From Nocardia fusca NBRC 14340 (lineage in GTDB: Bacteria > Actinomycetota > Actinomycetes > Mycobacteriales > Mycobacteriaceae): DNA of 64,000 nt. The position numbers and the translations under genes are program-made. The stretch spans positions 247,062 to 311,061 of the forward strand of contig NZ_BDCU01000027.1 of NCBI RefSeq assembly GCF_001618425.1, in the 5' to 3' direction. Under the pieces are notes generated by a model that worked only from the letters and a program-made list of their open reading frames with translations, was not told the origin of the DNA and did not search any database. Shown here one piece after another: positions 60,260 through 64,000 of this stretch (position 1 is its first letter; each line of letters starts with the position of its first letter).

Positions 60260-60934
60260 TCAGCCGATGCTGAACGGCTGGCCGTACAGGGTGGTCTTCG
60301 AGTAGTGGTCGCCGATGATCTCGACCACCGTGTACGACCGCGCCTGCGCATAACCCGCGCAACCCTGGATCTCGATCTCGGCATCCTGGTACTCCACCGA
60401 GTACTTGCCGGGCTTCGTGATGTCCTTGTAGTCGATCTGCACGAACTTGACCTCGCCCGGCCCCAGCTCGACGCCGACGGAGCCGCCGAGGCTACCGCCG
60501 TCGAGGGACAGGCCCAGCGAGCCGCCCAGGCCGATCGCGTCCTCACCGATGCTCACCTGGCACCCGACGATATAGCCGGTATTGAGCTGCGAAGTGCCGT
60601 GCGTGGACGAGTTGTTGGTCCCGTCCGCACCGGTCGGGCCGTTGTTCGGGCCCGGTTCGCCTTCGGGCGTCACGGCGACATCGGCGACGGCGTTTCCGGA
60701 GACCCAGACGACCCGGCCCGCGCCGTTGGCCGCCATGGAGGGCGAAACGACGGCATGCTCACCCGTGCGGGTGATGGTCACTCCGGGGCCGGCCTTCTGA
60801 CCGTCGGGCAGAGCCACGAAGGCATCGGCATTGGCGGCGCCCACCGACAACAGGCCCACGGCGACGGCGGCCGCGGCACCGACACCCGCGATCCTGGCGC
60901 CGTTACGTACACCGTCGGTGCGGTTCTCGCTCAT
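60260..60934 (-). CDS. MspA/Nfp-family porin, type 1 (upstream unit)
   Basis: This 224-residue protein starts at ATG 60932-60934 (MSENRTDGVRNG), behind the same AGGGGAAAT site as its paralogue at 58517-59191. The signal peptide ends LSVGAANA-D. The NTGYIVGCQVSIGEDAIG and KTTLYGQPFSIG segments are shared. It heads the upstream porin operon and so faces the CRP-type site at 61205-61220 and the palindrome at 61029-61041. Which of NfpA or NfpB each type corresponds to I cannot tell. Confidence 0.92.
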   Translation of the reverse strand: MSENRTDGVRNGARIAGVGAAAAVAVGLLSVGAANADAFVALPDGQKAGPGVTITRTGEHAVVSPSMAANGAGRVVWVSGNAVADVAVTPEGEPGPNNGPTGADGTNNSSTHGTSQLNTGYIVGCQVSIGEDAIGLGGSLGLSLDGGSLGGSVGVELGPGEVKFVQIDYKDITKPGKYSVEYQDAEIEIQGCAGYAQARSYTVVEIIGDHYSKTTLYGQPFSIG

Positions 60935-61028
60935 ATTTCCCCTCATCATGTCGGACAAACAGCATGGCCTACGAGACTCGGACAGCTGACTCGCCGGCTC
61001 CGACCAGTGTTTCGCTCGTTTGTTACCT

Positions 61029-61041
61029 ACAGGTGACCTGT
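61029..61041 (-). promoter_or_regulatory. Palindrome ACAGGT-G-ACCTGT upstream of the porins
   Basis: Two perfect 6-base arms flank a single G, about 95 bases upstream of the first porin ATG. It resembles a short operator; no regulator can be named. Confidence 0.4.
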
Positions 61042-61204
61042 TGTTATTTCGGTGCAACGCCGCAAATCGGACAATGCACGCCAATGCGACCGGCGGGATC
61101 CATGCGAAGCGGAGTCACGCCGGACCACCATTGCGGCGGTCGACGAAGCCGAGATTAAACGGTCGGTAACAGGTTGGACAAAGGGTGCTTTCGCTATACG
61201 TTAA

Positions 61205-61220
61205 TGTGATCCAACTCACA
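61205..61220 (-). promoter_or_regulatory. CRP-type operator upstream of the porins
   Basis: TGTGATCCAACTCACA is a perfect TGTGA-N6-TCACA dyad about 270 bases upstream of the porin start. CRP-family control of porins by nutrient state would be plausible. Confidence 0.55.
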
Positions 61221-61482
61221 CTTGAATGCGAAAGGGTGCGAATCGGCAGGCAAACACAGGTAACGACCCCCGAACAGGACGTCGGCCGGGGCAACCCCCC
61301 GCAAAGAATTCGTCAAAGGAATAGCCCCCTCAAATCACCGACACCGGGAGCGGAACATTATAAACTCGCTCATTCCTGCACCGGACAATTTCAGAAAAAT
61401 CCACATCCCCCGTTACCCCCGGAAATAGCACAACAACGCGATATTCACGCGAAAAGCATTGGGCGCCAAGACATTTCCGGGA

Positions 61483-61677
61483 TCACCCGGTGCCGCCGTG
61501 ATGCGGTGGCACCTGCGAACGCCACCATTCGTCGTCGGCACCGGATGCCGCACCGTCGTCCCGCTCGTCACGCGTGGTGGACGGCAGCACTTCACCGAAG
61601 ATCCGGTCCACCCGCGCCGGGTCCCCCGTCCGGCGGTGCGCCCGACGGGGGACCTCGGGGGTCTCGCCCTCACTCAT
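61483..61677 (-). CDS. Small conserved hypothetical protein after moaB2
   Basis: This 64-residue protein starts MSEGETPEVPRRAHRRTGDP. Its DPARVDRIFGEVLPSTTRDERD core and D-D-x-W-x-R ending fit a short, acidic/basic, probably disordered protein that follows moaB2 in Actinobacteria. ATG 61675-61677; it lies 15 bases after the moaB2 stop, so it is the third gene of the pepD-moaB2 operon. Function unknown. Confidence 0.7.
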   Translation of the reverse strand: MSEGETPEVPRRAHRRTGDPARVDRIFGEVLPSTTRDERDDGAASGADDEWWRSQVPPHHGGTG

Positions 61678-61692
61678 ACTGCCCGCTCCGGC

Positions 61693-62250
61693 TCATTCCA
61701 GCAGCCCGGACAACTCACCGATCACCCGGCTCGCCAGCGGCCCCAGGGTCGCCATCCCGTCGCGGATCGCGGCCCGGGTACCCGGCAGGTTCACCACCAG
61801 CGTGCTCCCCGAGATACCGGCCAGCCCGCGAGAAAGCCCGGCGTCCAGCGAACCGGCCACCCGTCCCGACGCGCGCAACGCCTCACTGATCCCGGGCAGA
61901 TCCCGGTCGAGCACCTCGGAGGTGGCCTCGGGCGTGACATCACGCGGCGACATACCGGTGCCGCCGACCGAGATCACTATGTCCACGCCACCGATCACCG
62001 CGGTGTTCAACGCGTTCCGAATCGCCACCTCGTCGGCCTCCACCGAAACGGAGGCGTCGACGAGGAACCCCGCCTCGGTGAGCAGTTCGGTGACCAGCGG
62101 GCCCAGCGAATCCTCGCCGCCGTGCGCCGTTCGATCGTCCACCACCACGACCAGTGCACGCCCCGCAACAGGAGCATCGATTTCCATACCGCTCACCGTA
62201 GCGCCGATCGCCGACGCCGCGTGCCCGCCCCCGGCCACCTTCTGCATCAT
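61693..62250 (-). CDS. moaB2: MoaB2/Mog-type molybdopterin-binding protein
   Basis: This 185-residue protein has a MogA/MoaB fold: ALVVVVDDRTAHGGEDSLGP, IRNALNTAVIGGVDIVISVG, GGTGMSPRDVTPEA (the T-x-D-x-T-P-type substrate site) and STLVVNLPGTRAAIRDGM. The ATG at 62248-62250 overlaps the pepD stop (ATGA). An internal start (MEIDAPVAG) is possible. In M. tuberculosis moaB2 (Rv0984) also follows pepD and its molybdopterin role is doubtful. Confidence 0.92.
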   Translation of the reverse strand: MMQKVAGGGHAASAIGATVSGMEIDAPVAGRALVVVVDDRTAHGGEDSLGPLVTELLTEAGFLVDASVSVEADEVAIRNALNTAVIGGVDIVISVGGTGMSPRDVTPEATSEVLDRDLPGISEALRASGRVAGSLDAGLSRGLAGISGSTLVVNLPGTRAAIRDGMATLGPLASRVIGELSGLLE

Positions 62251-63626
62251 CGGCCTCCCTCCACCGCGGCGGCGGCGAGGGTCACCTCGGCCGTGCGGGT
62301 ATTTCCACCACGTTCATCGGTATACGTCACTGTCACCTTGTCTCCCGGCTGTTTGGAGCGCACCGCGGCGACCAGCGCGTCACCGGAATCGATCGTGCGG
62401 TCGTCGAGCCGGGTCACGATGGACCCGGACGGGATCCCCGCCGCGGCCGCCGGGCCGTTCGGCGTGACATCGAGAACCCGCGCGCCGTGCACCGACTCGT
62501 CCCGCTGCACCGTCATCCCGATCTGCGCATATGTAGCGTGACCGCTCTTGATCAACTCGTCGGCGACCCGGCGCGCCTGATCCACCGGGATCGCGAACCC
62601 GAGCCCGATGGAACCGCTCTGCTGACCTCCCGCGCCCGAGGACCCCAGACTCGCGATCGCGGTATTGATCCCGATCAGCCGGCCCTCGGCGTCGACCAGC
62701 GCACCACCGGAATTACCCGGATTGATCGCGGCATCGGTCTGGATCGCGTCGATCACCGGATTCGGCACGGTCGGGTCGTTGCCACCCTCCCCGGTGGTCG
62801 ACACCGGGCGATTCACCGCCGAGACGATCCCCGTGGTCACCGTGCCCGCCAGCCCCAGCGGCGACCCGATCGCCACCACCGGCTGACCGACCTGAAGGTT
62901 CGCCGAACTACCCAGTTCGATCGGCTGCAGATCCGTTTTGCCGCGCACCCGGATGACCGCGAGGTCGGACACCGGATCGGCACCCACCAGCGAAGCCTGC
63001 GCCGTACTGCCGTCGGCGAAGGTCACCGACATATCGCCGTTGCCGCCGCCCCCGGCCGCGACATGGTTGTTGGTCAGGATCAAACCGTCCGACGACAACA
63101 CCACCCCGGACCCCTCCCCCTGCCCGCGGTTGCTGGCCACCTCGATCATCACCACCGACGGCAGCACCCGCTGCGCCACCGCCTGGGTCGACCCGGCCGG
63201 CGCATTAGCCGTGTTCTGCACCTTCGGCACCGGCCCGTCCAGCGCATTGGTCGCCGCCGGCCGATCACCCGAATCGCTGACCAGCGCACCCACCGCACCA
63301 CCGATACCGCCGCTCACCAGAGCCAGCGCGACCGCCCCCGCCGCCAGACCGGTACGCACCGAGTTCCGGCGGGGAGGTGGCGGCGCGGCCGCATAGAACT
63401 GCCCGGTATCGCCGGGCGGCGGTGCGGCGAACGACCCGCCGGGAACCGGATACGCAGCAGTATCGCCCGGCCGGCCACCCGGAAACTGCGGCCCACCCGG
63501 GTATTGCGGCTGCGCCTGACCGGGCGCGGCCGACTCGCCGCCGGGCACGGAACTCGGCGGCGGCGTCGAGGGCGGCACCGGTCCCGATTCCGGCCCGGCC
63601 GGCCGATTGGTGAAATCCTCGGTCAT
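62247..63626 (-). CDS. pepD: HtrA-like serine protease PepD
   Basis: This is a 459-residue membrane-anchored protease. An N-terminal Pro/Gly-rich cytosolic part (about 1-88) precedes a membrane helix (about 92-116). The trypsin-like domain carries His188, Asp221 and Ser306 (GNSGG), and a C-terminal PDZ domain (about 360-455) contains IGMTVQRDESVHGARVLDV. Such enzymes monitor envelope protein folding. ATG 63624-63626 follows AAAAGGGAAA; the upstream in-frame extension is unlikely. In mycobacteria mprAB precedes pepD; it is not seen in the 374 bases left here. Confidence 0.95.
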   Translation of the reverse strand: MTEDFTNRPAGPESGPVPPSTPPPSSVPGGESAAPGQAQPQYPGGPQFPGGRPGDTAAYPVPGGSFAAPPPGDTGQFYAAAPPPPRRNSVRTGLAAGAVALALVSGGIGGAVGALVSDSGDRPAATNALDGPVPKVQNTANAPAGSTQAVAQRVLPSVVMIEVASNRGQGEGSGVVLSSDGLILTNNHVAAGGGGNGDMSVTFADGSTAQASLVGADPVSDLAVIRVRGKTDLQPIELGSSANLQVGQPVVAIGSPLGLAGTVTTGIVSAVNRPVSTTGEGGNDPTVPNPVIDAIQTDAAINPGNSGGALVDAEGRLIGINTAIASLGSSGAGGQQSGSIGLGFAIPVDQARRVADELIKSGHATYAQIGMTVQRDESVHGARVLDVTPNGPAAAAGIPSGSIVTRLDDRTIDSGDALVAAVRSKQPGDKVTVTYTDERGGNTRTAEVTLAAAAVEGGR

Positions 63627-63672
63627 AGTTTCCCTTTTCTGCTCATATCCGCTGTCCAGCCTGCCGACCACT

Positions 63673-63690
63673 ACTGAGAACGAACTGAGA
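63673..63690 (-). promoter_or_regulatory. Direct repeats TCTCAGT upstream of pepD
   Basis: On the minus strand TCTCAGT occurs twice with four bases between (63684-63690 and 63673-63679), 47 bases from the pepD ATG. MprA, which controls pepD in M. tuberculosis, binds direct repeats of a related type; I cannot match the consensus exactly. Confidence 0.45.
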
Positions 63691-63696
63691 GCTGCA

Positions 63697-64000
63697 TTAA
63701 TTTGCGGTGCTTATAGCCGCGACTCCGCCGCCACGTCCACGTGATCGGGCCTCGGTGACCCCGGTTCCTCGCTCCGCCGATCGGTACCCGTTTTCCTCCG
63801 TTCTGTCGCTCCGAAACCGGAACGCCCCCGACCATGGAGGTAGCTCATCCGGAACAGACAAAAGAAGGGCACGAACGAGCTTCAACAGCCTGGATGGGAT
63901 CACGGACCGCACTGTAAATGCTCCCCGGTCGCCGCACTCCGAACCTTCGCGGGCGAGTCCAGCAGGCGACCCGACCGTCGAATGCCGACGCAACCCGCCT
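63697..64000. other. Window end, no gene identified
   Basis: A 98-codon minus-strand frame (63697-63993) fills this end but is Arg/Ser rich, has no ribosome site I trust and no recognised domain. The 304 bases otherwise hold the distal pepD promoter region. The start of the next gene presumably lies beyond 64000. Confidence 0.4.

Larger units (their letters stand above)
60935..61482. other. Long upstream regulatory region of the porin units
   Basis: This 548-base gene-free stretch is richer in A/T than its surroundings (for example 61040-61060 and 61340-61460). It holds the palindrome at 61029-61041 and the CRP-type site at 61205-61220 listed separately. The mscL gene, expected near here by mycobacterial order, is absent. 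Confidence 0.5.

Noticed and set aside
63697..63993. Minus-strand 98-codon frame at the window end
   Set aside because: Arg/Ser-rich, no recognised domain, no ribosome site; left as unexplained sequence.

Overview
The window is high-GC actinobacterial chromosome and looks like Nocardia or a very close mycolic-acid relative. The evidence is MspA/Nfp-type outer-membrane porins, a PE/PPE-EspG type VII secretion cassette, a complete ergothioneine gene set, a PimC-like mannosyltransferase, and a block syntenic with M. tuberculosis Rv0983-Rv0996. Genes are dense, GTG starts are common, and 1-4 base stop/start overlaps are frequent. No CRISPR array, insertion sequence, rRNA or prophage was seen.

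Layout. 1-2143: a partial hypothetical gene, an LpqH-like lipoprotein and a membrane protein, the last two each followed by a strong hairpin. 2246-7889 (minus): a type VII secretion cassette (PE-like, PPE-like, EspG, EspC-like and WXG-like proteins, two unknowns, and a DUF3558 lipoprotein upstream) without any ESX core gene. 8159-10560: an XRE regulator, two DUF397 genes (one frameshifted) and a tandem pair of small proteins resembling the N-terminus of serine recombinases. 10549-16453: ergothioneine synthesis, with egtA-B-C-D overlapping in one operon and egtE divergent. 16610-19733: pth, rplY, prfC. 19740-24109: a SnoaL-like protein and two DUF4393-like paralogues around a DUF445 membrane protein. 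24122-32436: translation and housekeeping genes (ABC-F, ispE, rsmA, tatD, metG, rsmI), a copper chaperone behind a CsoR-type box, and an apparent rpfB remnant at the usual rpfB position with a CRP-type site still in front. 32485-32925 holds an inverted-repeat element, then pmt, a GntR regulator, arcA, soxR, an SDR and a large conjugation-like membrane protein.

40469-41418 is a palindrome followed by two tandem GyrI-like domains. 41688-46480 is a tightly packed operon of a GNAT/autoinducer-synthase-like protein, a ThiF-nitroreductase fusion (MoeY type) and a GAF-GGDEF-EAL protein. A PimC-like glycosyltransferase follows, then DUF4254, an AraC regulator, an internally deleted NAD(P)-binding gene and an SGNH hydrolase. 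From tRNA-Ala(CGC) onward the window follows M. tuberculosis Rv0996-Rv0983: GLPR-like, rimJ, glp/moeA, galU, 5-FCL, a CIRCE-controlled FmdB/Ruc protein, a SAF-domain protein, then moaB2 and pepD. Between these lie four MspA-like porin genes, an alternating duplication of one two-gene unit, where mycobacteria carry mscL.

The best candidates for undescribed biology are the GNAT-ThiF/nitroreductase-GGDEF/EAL operon, the paired recombinase-like proteins with complementary catalytic losses, the orphan PE/PPE-EspG cassette, the duplicated porin pair with a CRP-type site, and the rpfB remnant.
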